A stretch of 31,166 nt of DNA from an uncultured Eubacteriales bacterium (lineage in GTDB: Bacteria; Bacillota; Clostridia; Oscillospirales; Acutalibacteraceae). The notes beneath the pieces were generated by a model, which worked only from the letters and a program-made list of their open reading frames with translations, was not told the DNA's origin and made no database searches. Position numbers and translations under genes: made by a program. The stretch is taken from positions 1 to 31,166 of the forward strand of contig CAKUBN010000025.1 of NCBI GenBank assembly GCA_934643185.1. The letters run 5' to 3'. Each line of letters opens with the position of its first letter. The first letter of the stretch is position 1. This document shows positions 1 to 11,805 of this stretch, piece by piece.

Positions 1-246
1 CGTCACTTCAACGCCGCAGCGCTCGCAGACCTTGCCCTTAAAGCGGATGCGCTTATACTTGCCGCAATGGCACTCCCAGTCCTTGGTCGGTCCGAAAATG
101 CGCTCGCAGTACAGGCCGTCGCGCTCCGGCTTCAATGTACGGTAGTTGATGGTCTCGGGCTTCGTGACCTCACCGTACGACCAGGAGCGAATCTGCTCGG
201 GCGATGCAAGGCCGATCTTTATTGATTCAAAAACGTTAAACTCCAT
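1..246 (-). CDS. rpoC: RNA polymerase beta' subunit, N-terminal 82 residues (partial)
   Basis: This is the first part of the beta' subunit of RNA polymerase; the rest lies beyond the left edge of the window. The protein begins MEFNVFESIKIGLASPEQIR, the normal bacterial beta' opening, and goes on to the N-terminal zinc-binding segment (C-H-C-G followed by C-E-R-C-G in the last 25 residues seen). The ATG at 244-246 is preceded by an AAAGGA ribosome site. The gene follows rpoB after 28 bases with no terminator between them, so the two are co-transcribed. Identity is certain; only completeness is lacking. Confidence 0.97.
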   Translation of the reverse strand, partial: MEFNVFESIKIGLASPEQIRSWSYGEVTKPETINYRTLKPERDGLYCERIFGPTKDWECHCGKYKRIRFKGKVCERCGVEVT

Positions 247-274
247 ATATGCGATCCTTTCCTTTCACCCGAAA

Positions 275-3997
<3,723 letters not shown>

Positions 3998-4032
3998 TGA
4001 CTCAACCACTCCATTCTTAGTATTTGACCCGT

Positions 4033-4058
4033 GTTTTTAAGCAAAATCACTTAAAAAC
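4033..4058 (-). other. Inverted repeat in the rpoB leader
   Basis: Nine-base arms GTTTTTAAG and CTTAAAAAC with a 8-base loop lie in the predicted rpoB leader, about 35 bases before the start codon and ending just before the ribosome site region. In RNA this forms an AU-rich hairpin without a following U tract, so it is not an intrinsic terminator. It could affect translation or stability of the rpoBC message. The role is inferred. Confidence 0.4.
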
Positions 4059-4100
4059 GGCGGAAAGAATATCCGTTCATGTGAATTTTATAGATTATGC

Positions 4101-4129
4101 TTGATTATTTTTCGGAACTGTGTTATAAT
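4101..4129 (+). promoter_or_regulatory. Candidate plus-strand promoter inside the rpoB leader
   Basis: TTGATT (4101-4106), 17 bases, then TATAAT (4124-4129) preceded by TG, giving a good vegetative promoter pointing away from rpoB. The -10 box sits in the loop of an inverted repeat (GAACTG at 4116-4121 and CAGTTC at 4132-4137). No convincing gene follows, but a strong plus-strand terminator lies about 130 bases downstream. Read with that terminator it suggests a small RNA. Confidence 0.5.
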
Positions 4130-4179
4130 GCAGTTCAGAGAAAGAAATGGCATATCTATCCATGATGATACATTGTAAT

Positions 4180-4208
4180 ATGATACACCGTATTTGTGGA
4201 TTTGTCAA
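4180..4208 (-). promoter_or_regulatory. rpoBC promoter
   Basis: On the minus strand TTGACA (4203-4208), a 17-base spacer and TATCAT (4180-4185) form a near-consensus vegetative promoter. The start would be near 4173, giving a leader of about 175 bases before rpoB. The leader carries the GAACTG/CAGTTC and GTTTTTAAG/CTTAAAAAC inverted repeats. Confidence 0.75.
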
Positions 4209-4259
4209 GTCTTTTCCCGAAAGTTTTCGCATTTTCTCTTTTATTTTTTCGTTTGTTTT

Positions 4260-4287
4260 CGCGCCGGTCTTGCGGCGCGTTTTTTTA
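4260..4287 (+). terminator. Intrinsic terminator on the plus strand
   Basis: Perfect 7-bp GC stem CGCGCCG/CGGCGCG with a 6-base loop, followed by seven Ts (4280-4286). The T run exists only on the plus strand, so it does not serve rrf2 or rpoB. It is the expected end of the candidate small RNA starting near 4136. Confidence 0.75.
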
Positions 4288-4352
4288 TTTGCCGTATCTA
4301 TTTTGTCAAAGCCGCTTTCTGTCTCCCCCACGGCTTTAAATTTGAGAAATTC

Positions 4353-4398
4353 AAGAGCGCCCCTGCCGGTTCTTTACAAACGGCAAAGGCGCTCTTTT
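4353..4398 (-). terminator. Long hairpin after rrf2, probable operon terminator
   Basis: Sixteen-base arms (4353-4368 and 4381-4396) with two mismatches form a strong hairpin beginning seven bases after the rrf2 stop codon. The minus-strand side is followed only by a weak T-rich stretch (GAATTTCTC), while the plus side has CTTTTATG, so termination may be imperfect or bidirectional. Confidence 0.5.
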
Positions 4399-4402
4399 AT
4401 GT

Positions 4403-4837
4403 TTATTCTGCTTCTTTATCCGGCGTTTCGGCCGCATCTTTGTCATCGCAGGCGCAGATGGACGCGAACGTGTAGGACTCCAGCTTATTGCGCACAAGCT
4501 GTGAGACCTCGCCGTAAATGTGATGCAGACGGCACGAGGTGCGCTGGCAGCTGTACGCATCGCCCTGGCAGCGGGAGATCATATACGGCCCCTCCACCGC
4601 CTCGATCACGCTGCGCAGTGTGATCTCCTTCGGCGGCTTTGCAAGCTCATAGCCGCCCTTTGCGCCCTTATACGAGCGCACGATGCCGTCCGAAACGAGC
4701 GTGCGCAGGATCTTCAGCGTAAAGCGCAGCGTGACGCTTGTGCACTCCGAGATCGTTTTGGCATCTGCTCGCCCGGGGTTCACGGCCAAAAATTCCACGA
4801 TGCGGACCGCGTAGTCCGCTTCCAGTGTCATGTGCAT
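4403..4837 (-). CDS. Rrf2-family transcriptional regulator with possible Fe-S cluster
   Basis: DNA-binding regulator of the Rrf2 family, 144 residues, a typical length. The N-terminus (MTLEADYAVRIVEFLA) and the winged-helix part ending in SYKGAKGGYELAKPP near residues 55-69 are diagnostic. Three cysteines, C90, C97 and C102 (spacing CX6CX4C), lie where IscR and NsrR carry their Fe-S ligands, so a redox- or NO-sensitive cluster is plausible; two further cysteines (C128, C130) are near the C-terminus. The first ATG follows an AAAGGA site at 12 bases. The gene starts 23 bases after the rpoD stop with no terminator, so it is read with rpoD and dnaG. Target genes cannot be told from the sequence; nearby rpoD and rpoB are natural guesses. 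The C-terminus is acidic and probably disordered. Confidence 0.88.
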   Translation of the reverse strand: MHMTLEADYAVRIVEFLAVNPGRADAKTISECTSVTLRFTLKILRTLVSDGIVRSYKGAKGGYELAKPPKEITLRSVIEAVEGPYMISRCQGDAYSCQRTSCRLHHIYGEVSQLVRNKLESYTFASICACDDKDAAETPDKEAE

Positions 4838-4860
4838 GGTATGTGCCTATCCTTTCGGGA

Positions 4861-5958
<1,098 letters not shown>

Positions 5959-6040
5959 AGTTTATCATACCTTTCCTGTGTTTTCCCTTATTCCCTTGGC
6001 GGCGCTTATGCGCTGCCTTCTATCTCAAAACGTAATGCTC

Positions 6041-7813
6041 TTATTTTTTCTGTCTGCGCAGTGCATCGAGCTGTGCCTGCAGGTCGGCGGCCGTTGCACC
6101 GCGCACCTTGTCGGTGTCGGTGAGTGCGCCCTCGCTCAAAATGATCTGCACGTATTCCTCCGCGTCTTTGGCGGTGATGCCGGCGTTTTCCTGCACGATC
6201 TTCGCTAAACGGCCCATTTCGTCCGGCGTACATTCCGCCGAAAAGTCGGTGATCTGCGGAGATGTGACCGTTTCTTCGTTTATAATCTTGCCCAAGAGGC
6301 TCTGATATAACCGGCGGTTGAACGCCGTCACGAATTTTTCGGGCGGCACGCGCTGTTTGAGGCTCTGCGCGAGGTCGTTATTGTGGAAAAGACACGCGAT
6401 GAGGCGCTCTTCGGCGTTGGCCACGCGGACATAGCGCCGCTTTTCGGGGTTTACGGTATCGCGCCGTGCAGAAAGCTGCTCTGTCATATCCCTTTGCTGC
6501 TGCCGCTGCGCCGCACGCGCTTTTTTGCGCACGGAAACGGACATCTGCTGCAAAATGGCGTTTTTGTCGACGTTCAGCTCCTGCGAAAGACGGCTGACAT
6601 ACACATCGCGCTCAATGGCGTTCTCGAGGCCCGCAAGCAGCTCTACGGCGGCCATCAGGTATTGAATACGCCCGTTTTCGTTATTGAGGTCATACCCGCT
6701 TTTCAGCTTGGCAAGGCGGTATTCCACATCGTTGCCGCTTTGCTCAATGAGCCTGCGGAAGCGCGCCGCGCCCTCGTCGCCGCATGCGTTGATGAACTCA
6801 TCCGGGTCTTTGTTGCCGGGCACGGCCATGACGCGCACCAAAAGCCCTGCGCCGCGCAGAATGGGAATGGCGCGCTGCGCGGCCTTTTGACCGGCTTCGT
6901 CGGAATCGTAGCAAATGACGACCTCTTTCGCATAGCGGGCAATGATGCGCGCCTGCTCTGCGGTGAGCGCCGTGCCGAGCGACGCAATGGCGTTTTCAAT
7001 GCCCGCCTTGTGCAGCGAGATGACGTCCATGTAGCCCTCGGCCAAGATGATCCGGTCGTTCTCGAGCGCGTTTTTCGCAAAGTTCATCGCGAAAAGGCCG
7101 CTGCTCTTGTGGTAGACCGGGGTATCCGATGTATTTATGTACTTCGGCTTTTCGTTTGTTAAAATGCGCCCGCCGAACGCGACCACGTTGCCGCGCAGGT
7201 CGATGATGGGAAACATGACGCGCGCGTGGAAGCGATCCATCGCACGGCCGGAGCGCGTCTCCACTGCGACGTTCGCCGCGATCATCTCGCGCTCGGAATA
7301 GCCCTTGGAGCGCAGGTGATTGACGAGCGCAAAGCGGCTTTCCGGCGCCCACCCGAGCCCGAAATGGCGGATCATTTTCATGGGCAGGCGGCGGCGCGCG
7401 AAATAATCGAGCCCCGGCTTGCCCTCCGGGCTTAAAAGCGCGCTGTGGAAAAAGCGGGCGGATTCGCGGTTGATCTCGAGCACACGCTGGCGCAGGCGGC
7501 TCATGGAATCGTCCACGCCCTGCTCCGGCATTTGCAGACCCACGCGGTCCGCGAGCATTTTTACGGCCTCGATGTAATCGAGATTTTCAATTTTGCGGAT
7601 GAATGTGATGACATCGCCGCCCGCGCCGCAGCCGAAGCAGTAAAACGAGTTATTCTCCGGGTAGACGTTGAAGGACGGTGATTTTTCGTTGTGGAAGGGA
7701 CACAGCCCCACCATGTTTTTGCCGCGCCGCTTTAGGTTGACATACGAGGAAACGATGTCTGTGATGTCGCAGCGCGATTTGAGGTCCTGCATAAAGGACT
7801 CCGGCAGCGGCAC
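6041..7813 (-). CDS. dnaG: DNA primase
   Basis: Primase that makes RNA primers for replication, 590 residues. The CHC2 zinc finger is complete (C38, H41, C59, C62 in CPFH and CFGC motifs). The toprim domain shows the AEGYMDV acidic motif and CYDSDEAG. The C-terminal helicase-binding part is weakly conserved as expected. I chose a GTG start at 7811-7813 (then PLPESFMQDL) because an AAAGGGGG ribosome site lies seven bases before it and this matches the family's N-terminus; the open frame extends 22 codons further upstream without such a site. A CGCCG/CGGCG hairpin and TATAAT lie upstream (7906-7928) and could be part of its promoter, though no good -35 box is seen. First gene of dnaG-rpoD-rrf2. 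Confidence 0.95.
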   Translation of the reverse strand: MPLPESFMQDLKSRCDITDIVSSYVNLKRRGKNMVGLCPFHNEKSPSFNVYPENNSFYCFGCGAGGDVITFIRKIENLDYIEAVKMLADRVGLQMPEQGVDDSMSRLRQRVLEINRESARFFHSALLSPEGKPGLDYFARRRLPMKMIRHFGLGWAPESRFALVNHLRSKGYSEREMIAANVAVETRSGRAMDRFHARVMFPIIDLRGNVVAFGGRILTNEKPKYINTSDTPVYHKSSGLFAMNFAKNALENDRIILAEGYMDVISLHKAGIENAIASLGTALTAEQARIIARYAKEVVICYDSDEAGQKAAQRAIPILRGAGLLVRVMAVPGNKDPDEFINACGDEGAARFRRLIEQSGNDVEYRLAKLKSGYDLNNENGRIQYLMAAVELLAGLENAIERDVYVSRLSQELNVDKNAILQQMSVSVRKKARAAQRQQQRDMTEQLSARRDTVNPEKRRYVRVANAEERLIACLFHNNDLAQSLKQRVPPEKFVTAFNRRLYQSLLGKIINEETVTSPQITDFSAECTPDEMGRLAKIVQENAGITAKDAEEYVQIILSEGALTDTDKVRGATAADLQAQLDALRRQKK

Positions 7814-7939
7814 TTCACCGCCCCCTTTCGTGACCGCCGGCGCGATGCCTTTGGAAATTACGGGCAAAGTGCGGAGCAAAACGCCCCGATTTTTGCCCTC
7901 ATAGTATTATATACGCCGCAAACGGCGAAATTACTTCTT

Positions 7940-8563
7940 TTATTCTTCAAATTCAAAAAATTTTTTTCCGTCTTCTGTCACATCGACCTGCCCGTTTGTG
8001 GCATCCGCAAGTTTTTTGCGGAACGCGCCGAGCAGCTCGGGCGCCAAATGAAATTTGACGGTGACTTTTTCCTCGAAAACGGTGTCGTCCGTCACGCCGC
8101 CGCACTCCGGCACGAGCGACGCAACGCGGCCGTACTGGCCGTAATCGCAGGTGAGCGACAGCAGCAGGCACTCGCGCATGGTGATGATCTCCGCTGCCTG
8201 CAGGGCGATGGACGCGGTGTGCGAATACGCGCGCACAAGACCGCCGCCCCCAAGCAGAATGCCGCCGAAATAGCGTGTGGCGACCGTGACGACGTCTGTG
8301 ACGCCGCTTTTGCGCAAAACATCCAGCACCGGCATGCCGGCCGTGCCCTGCGGCTCGCCGTCATCTGAAAAGCGCATGGTGCCGTCGCGCAGGATATACG
8401 CGTAGACGTTGTGGCTGGCGTCCCAGTGCTCGGACTTTTTGGACGCGATGAAATCGAGCGCCTCCTGCTCGGTCTGCACCGGGCGGGCATAGCCGATGAA
8501 GCGCGAGCGCTTTTCCACAAACTGGTCCTGCGCGTTTTTCCGCACAGTTTTGTACTCTGCCAT
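7940..8563 (-). CDS. IMPACT/YigZ-family protein
   Basis: Protein of the YigZ/IMPACT (UPF0029) family, 207 residues. The N-terminal domain carries the family signature: RSRFIGYARPV near the start, then SDDGEPQGTAGMP and YFGGILLGGGGLVRAYS. The C-terminal part is the smaller ferredoxin-like domain common to bacterial members. The eukaryotic relative IMPACT restrains the kinase GCN2; the bacterial role is not settled, with nucleic-acid or ribosome-linked functions proposed. The start is the ATG at 8561-8563 (MAEYKTVRKN) with a GAGGGGAG site seven bases upstream; upstream codons in frame have no ribosome site. It stands alone after the rpmE terminator. Confidence 0.9.
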   Translation of the reverse strand: MAEYKTVRKNAQDQFVEKRSRFIGYARPVQTEQEALDFIASKKSEHWDASHNVYAYILRDGTMRFSDDGEPQGTAGMPVLDVLRKSGVTDVVTVATRYFGGILLGGGGLVRAYSHTASIALQAAEIITMRECLLLSLTCDYGQYGRVASLVPECGGVTDDTVFEEKVTVKFHLAPELLGAFRKKLADATNGQVDVTEDGKKFFEFEE

Positions 8564-8612
8564 TTTTACCGCTCCCCTCTGTTTTGAAACGAACGCAAAG
8601 CTTGCCTTTGGA

Positions 8613-8646
8613 GAAAAAATGGGCGATGCCCGAAAGAGCACCGCCC
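8613..8646 (-). terminator. rpmE terminator
   Basis: A 9-bp stem GGGCGGTGC/GCATCGCCC (8621-8646) is followed on the minus strand by ATTTTTTCT. It begins 18 bases past the rpmE stop and separates it from the YigZ gene. Confidence 0.85.
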
Positions 8647-8664
8647 TGAACGATCCATATAAAC

Positions 8665-8865
8665 TTACTTCGTGATACCGTAGCGCTTGTTGAACATATC
8701 AACACGACCGCTCGTATCAACCAGCTTCTGCTTACCCGTAAAGAACGGATGGCACTTGGAGCAAATTTCAACGCGGATGTCCTTCTTTGTGGAACGCGTG
8801 TGAATCACATTGCCGCATGCGCAGGTAATGGTCGTTTCCTGATAGTCCGGATGTATATTCTTCAT
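8665..8865 (-). CDS. rpmE: Ribosomal protein L31, zinc-binding type
   Basis: Large-subunit ribosomal protein L31, 66 residues, beginning MKNIHPDYQETTITCACGN. It has the C+ form with paired cysteines (CAC near residues 15-17 and CSKC near 35-38) that bind zinc, followed by the conserved HPFFTGKQKLVDTSGRVDMF segment. The ATG at 8863-8865 is used; a GTG three codons upstream lies inside the AGAGGTG ribosome site and cannot be the start. It has its own candidate promoter and terminator. Confidence 0.96.
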   Translation of the reverse strand: MKNIHPDYQETTITCACGNVIHTRSTKKDIRVEICSKCHPFFTGKQKLVDTSGRVDMFNKRYGITK

Positions 8866-8939
8866 ATCTGTCACCTCTTTCGGTTGATCTGCGGTTAGTC
8901 GGTTAACAGCGAAGTTAACACATAAACATAGCGCTAATT

Positions 8940-8968
8940 ATGTTATCATAAAAAATCCTAAAATGCAA
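8940..8968 (-). promoter_or_regulatory. Candidate rpmE promoter
   Basis: TTGCAT (8963-8968), 17 bases, TAACAT (8940-8945) on the minus strand. The match is moderate. The predicted leader contains two copies of GTTAAC six bases apart. Confidence 0.4.
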
Positions 8969-9030
8969 GGTCTTTTTCAAAAAAACAGAAAACTTTTTTC
9001 TTTTTCTTCCCGAAGACGCCCATTTTTCCG

Positions 9031-9840
9031 TTATGCGCCGACGTAACGGAGGTATTCTTCGAGGCAAAAGGACAGTCTGCGGATGGCGGCGGCGTGCTCT
9101 GTGCCGACGTAGCGCAGGATGCAGTCATTGCGCGCAAGGCCCGTTTCGTCCTCTTTTCCGGCAGGATAGCGGAACACAAAGCCGTAGTGTGCCATGTTCC
9201 GCTGCAGCCAGCCGTAGGCATCCGTCGTGGAAAACGTTTCCGGGTCGCCCTGCACGGTGACGCACAGGCCGCTTTGCAGGTCGCTGGTACCGGGCGCGGG
9301 CACGATAGCCTTTGCGTCTTCGCGCGCCATAATCTTCGTGGAGCCCGCTTCGACGAGGCGCTCGACCTCGGCGTTATAGAACGTTTCCTGCTCTGCATAG
9401 GACACATAGCCGCCGGAAAACATCAGCGTGACGCCGTCCGCTTTGGCGGCCTCGCACAGCGCGGTGAGCGCCGGCACGATGCGGGCATCGACGGTGACGC
9501 CGTCAAACTCGGCCGTTTCCTCGGGGGCGAAATCCGCCTCTGCGAGGTGGTCTTTGTTGATGACGAACAGGCTTACGCTGTCCTCGAGCACGGGCAAGGT
9601 GTCTTCCCCCGTGCTTGCGGCGGGAGACGCGGTGGGCTGCACGGTGGCCTGCGGGAGGGCGTCTTCCGGGTCTTCCGGCGGAAAAAGCACCGGCAGGCCC
9701 CACATGACAAACAACGCCAGCACCATGAAAACGGCGGCGCAGATGAGCAGAATGCCCGTCCAGCGCTTTAAGTTCATGACGCGCTCAAGGTGCAGCTCCC
9801 GCGGCTTTTGGATGGGGCTGTATTTTCTGTTTTTCCGCAC
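9031..9840 (-). CDS. VanY-like protein with lost active site (predicted inactive)
   Basis: Membrane-anchored member of the VanY/peptidase M15 fold, 269 residues: a basic N-terminus, one membrane segment at about 28-52, a P/T/S-rich linker to about 80, then the extracytoplasmic domain. It aligns along its length with the intact VanY at 24 kb, but catalytic positions differ. SEHHTGLAVD is here SDLQSGLCVT, so the zinc His becomes L188 and the zinc Asp becomes T195. EPWHYRYVG becomes NDCILRYVG, so the catalytic Glu is N238 and the third zinc ligand is I241. The substrate motif SGYRS is GGYVS. The reading frame, anchor and fold residues (GFVFRYPAGK, RYVGTEHA) are kept, which suggests a binding or regulatory role rather than decay. 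The GTG start at 9838-9840 has a GGGGAGA site six bases upstream. It has its own promoter. Confidence 0.8.
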   Translation of the reverse strand: MRKNRKYSPIQKPRELHLERVMNLKRWTGILLICAAVFMVLALFVMWGLPVLFPPEDPEDALPQATVQPTASPAASTGEDTLPVLEDSVSLFVINKDHLAEADFAPEETAEFDGVTVDARIVPALTALCEAAKADGVTLMFSGGYVSYAEQETFYNAEVERLVEAGSTKIMAREDAKAIVPAPGTSDLQSGLCVTVQGDPETFSTTDAYGWLQRNMAHYGFVFRYPAGKEDETGLARNDCILRYVGTEHAAAIRRLSFCLEEYLRYVGA

Positions 9841-9872
9841 GGCGCTCTCCCCTTTCTTTTGTGTCTTTTACT

Positions 9873-9900
9873 ATTATATCGGATGATGAGAAAAAAGCAA
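9873..9900 (-). promoter_or_regulatory. Promoter of the inactive VanY-like gene
   Basis: TTGCTT (9895-9900), 16 bases, TATAAT (9873-9878) on the minus strand, about 30 bases before the GTG start. It lies just after the uracil permease terminator, so the gene is transcribed separately. Confidence 0.6.
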
Positions 9901-9918
9901 GTCGAATTCCTTTACAAC

Positions 9919-9950
9919 AGAAAAACGCCCGAGCCGTAAAGCCCGGGCGC
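9919..9950 (-). terminator. Uracil permease terminator
   Basis: Stem CGCCCGGGC/GCTCGGGCG (9925-9950 region) followed on the minus strand by TTTTTCTGTT, starting just after the permease stop codon. Confidence 0.9.
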
Positions 9951-9962
9951 TGTGCATTTCAG

Positions 9963-11456
9963 TTAACGCTTTTTTGAAGAATTACTTCTTCTTGTTTTGC
10001 GGGAGGGGACCTCGGTGGTTTCCGGGTCTACCTTACCCATTTCGGAAGCTGCGCTGCTGAGGCCGTCCTCGCCGCTGCTGAGCTTACCGTTGTTAACGAT
10101 AAGGTTCGTAACGATGCCGACGATGAGGGCCACTGCCAGAGACGTAATGTTCAGCAGAGCGCCGCCGGTGATGCTGTTCGTGCCGAAGCCGAAGTACAGG
10201 CCGCCGATGCCGCAGACGAGGATGGAGCTGACGACGAACAGGTTTTTGCTGTTGCCGAGGTCAACACGGTGGAGCATCTGGAGACCGGAGACCGCGATGA
10301 AGCCGTAGAGCGCGATGCAAGCGCCGCCCATGACGCACTTCGGAATGGAGTTGATGAGCACGACGAACGGGGTGAAGAAGGAAAGCACCATGCAGCCGAG
10401 TGCCGCGGTGAGGATGGAAACGATGGAAGCGTTGCCGGTGATGGCGATGCAGCCGATGGACTCGCCGTAGGTGGTATTTGCGCAGCCGCCGAAGAACGCG
10501 CCCACGATGGAGCCGAGGCCGTCGCCGATGAGGGTCTTATCGAGGCCCGGGTCAGCGATGAGGTCGCGGTTGACAACGGTGCTGAGGTTCTTGTGGTCAG
10601 CGATGTGCTGTGCAAGCTCGACGACGCCGATCGGGATGTAGATCATGGCGATGTTGCCGATGGCAGCCGCATCAAGCGGATACTGGCCGTTCGTCTCGAT
10701 CGCTCTGAGGAAGAAGAACTTCGGATAATCGACGATGCTGGTGATGCTGAACGTACCGAACGCATCGATGAACGGCTGGAAGGACAGGAGCTTGAGGCTC
10801 TCTACGCCCGTTGCCATGCCGATGAGCGTGAAGACGAGTGCGAGCGCATAGCCTGCGCCGATGCCGACGATGAACGGGATGAGCTTCACGGTCTTGGAGC
10901 CCTTGACGGACGCGATGACGATCATGAAGAAGGTGAAGATGCCGCAGACGATGGCCGCCCAGTTGTAGGTCTCGCCGTATACGACAGCCGCAGCGCCGTT
11001 GCCCATGATCCAGCTTGTTGCCGTGCCGGAGAGGGACAGACCGATGAGGGCGACGATCGGCCCGATGATGACAGCCGGCATCAGCTTATTGACCCAGCCG
11101 GAGCCGACGACCTTGATGACAAGGCCGATGACGACGTAAACAAAACCTGCGAACGCAACGCCGATGAGCATGCCCCAGTAGCCGTAGTTCTGGCCGATGG
11201 TGGCGGCGTATGCGCCGAGGAAGGTGAACGAGGAGCCGAGGAATACCGGGCTTCTGCGTTTTGTGCAGAGCAGGTAGACGATGGTGCCGATGCCTGCGCC
11301 GAACAGTGCGGCTGCGGCGTCTGCCTGCAGGCCGTAGCTTGTGACGAGCAGCGGTACGAGCAGCGTTGCCGCCATGATGGCGATCATCTGCTGGAACGCG
11401 AAGACCAGTGTTTTGCTGAACTTCGGCTTATCTTCGATGCCGTAAATCAACTTCAT
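9963..11456 (-). CDS. uraA: Uracil permease (NCS2 family)
   Basis: Inner-membrane uracil:proton symporter of the nucleobase-cation-symporter-2 family, 497 residues with about 12-14 hydrophobic segments. It opens with MKLIYGIEDKPKFSKTLVFA and the QQMIAIMAATLLVPLL segment typical of UraA/PyrP. The family motif region is visible near residues 260-330 (IGVVELAQHIADHK and GDGLGSIVGAFFGG with NTTYGES). The last 40 residues are a polar, lysine- and serine-rich tail. The start at 11454-11456 has an AAGAAAGGAAAT site six bases away; the open frame runs 42 codons further up through a terminator hairpin, which is not coding. Being next to upp and pyrR supports uracil rather than xanthine as substrate. 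The leader carries an attenuator-like terminator. Confidence 0.92.
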   Translation of the reverse strand: MKLIYGIEDKPKFSKTLVFAFQQMIAIMAATLLVPLLVTSYGLQADAAAALFGAGIGTIVYLLCTKRRSPVFLGSSFTFLGAYAATIGQNYGYWGMLIGVAFAGFVYVVIGLVIKVVGSGWVNKLMPAVIIGPIVALIGLSLSGTATSWIMGNGAAAVVYGETYNWAAIVCGIFTFFMIVIASVKGSKTVKLIPFIVGIGAGYALALVFTLIGMATGVESLKLLSFQPFIDAFGTFSITSIVDYPKFFFLRAIETNGQYPLDAAAIGNIAMIYIPIGVVELAQHIADHKNLSTVVNRDLIADPGLDKTLIGDGLGSIVGAFFGGCANTTYGESIGCIAITGNASIVSILTAALGCMVLSFFTPFVVLINSIPKCVMGGACIALYGFIAVSGLQMLHRVDLGNSKNLFVVSSILVCGIGGLYFGFGTNSITGGALLNITSLAVALIVGIVTNLIVNNGKLSSGEDGLSSAASEMGKVDPETTEVPSRKTRRSNSSKKR

Positions 11457-11535
11457 GAGATCATTTCCTTTCTTCCGGACCGTGGTTTCATTTCTTTCCT
11501 TCAAAACACGTTCTTCTCCCCCGTTTTTCAGGGCA

Positions 11536-11570
11536 TAAAGAAAAGCTCTGCCTGTAATTGGGCAGAGCTT
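11536..11570 (-). terminator. Intrinsic terminator in the uracil permease leader (attenuator candidate)
   Basis: Perfect 10-bp stem AAGCTCTGCC/GGCAGAGCTT with an 8-base loop and a following TTCTTT on the minus strand, lying about 80 bases upstream of the start codon and downstream of the promoter. A leader segment upstream (minus strand of 11614-11623, ATTGGCAAGA) can pair instead with the 5' arm (minus strand of 11557-11566, TCTGCCCAAT) with one bulge, so a competing antiterminator exists. I do not see the PyrR-binding loop consensus, nor a purine riboswitch core, so the sensed signal is unknown. Confidence 0.7.
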
Positions 11571-11670
11571 GAGCCTTGTCATAACTTCGGTGTAAAGAAA
11601 TATTAAGAGTCAATCTTGCCAATATCACAGTATCGGGTTTAAAGATCGTATTTCGTTTTTCTAACGCTAA

Positions 11671-11699
11671 ATTATAGCGTATGATCCGACAAAAGTCAA
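11671..11699 (-). promoter_or_regulatory. Uracil permease promoter
   Basis: TTGACT (11694-11699), 17 bases, TATAAT (11671-11676) on the minus strand. The start would be near 11664, giving a leader of about 208 bases that includes the attenuator-like hairpin. Confidence 0.85.
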
Positions 11700-11769
11700 C
11701 TTGATTTGCAAATTTATGAATAGTTTGTGAATTATTCTCAAAAAAGGTCGAAAAAGCACCCGAAATACA

Positions 11770-11802
11770 GCAAAAGCTCTCCGAACAGGCCGGAGAGCTT
11801 TT
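11770..11802 (-). terminator. upp terminator
   Basis: Perfect 12-bp stem AAAAGCTCTCCG/CGGAGAGCTTTT with a 7-base loop, starting four bases after the upp stop. The T run on the minus strand is short (TTTTGCTGTATTT). Confidence 0.85.
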
Positions 11803-11805
11803 AAA

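Larger units (their letters stand above)
4136..4287 (+). ncRNA. Candidate small antisense RNA opposite the rpoB promoter and leader
   Basis: About 150 bases lie between a plus-strand promoter and a perfect intrinsic terminator, with no plausible gene between: the only open frame runs through the terminator and has a weak ribosome site. The predicted 5' part (4136-4173) would be complementary to the first 35-40 bases of the rpoB leader made from the opposite promoter. The transcript would also cross the rpoB promoter itself. This is inferred from signals only; no known RNA family is recognised. Confidence 0.35.

Noticed and set aside
4147..4623. Plus-strand open frame upstream of rpoB (158 codons)
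   Set aside because: It runs through a strong terminator into the antisense of rrf2 and has only a weak ribosome site.
10269..11606. Long plus-strand open frame opposite the uracil permease
   Set aside because: Its composition is a shadow of the membrane protein codons (very D/E/A rich) with no family resemblance.
11457..11664. PyrR-binding attenuator in the permease leader
   Set aside because: The conserved PyrR loop sequence is not found, although the terminator and an alternative pairing are present.
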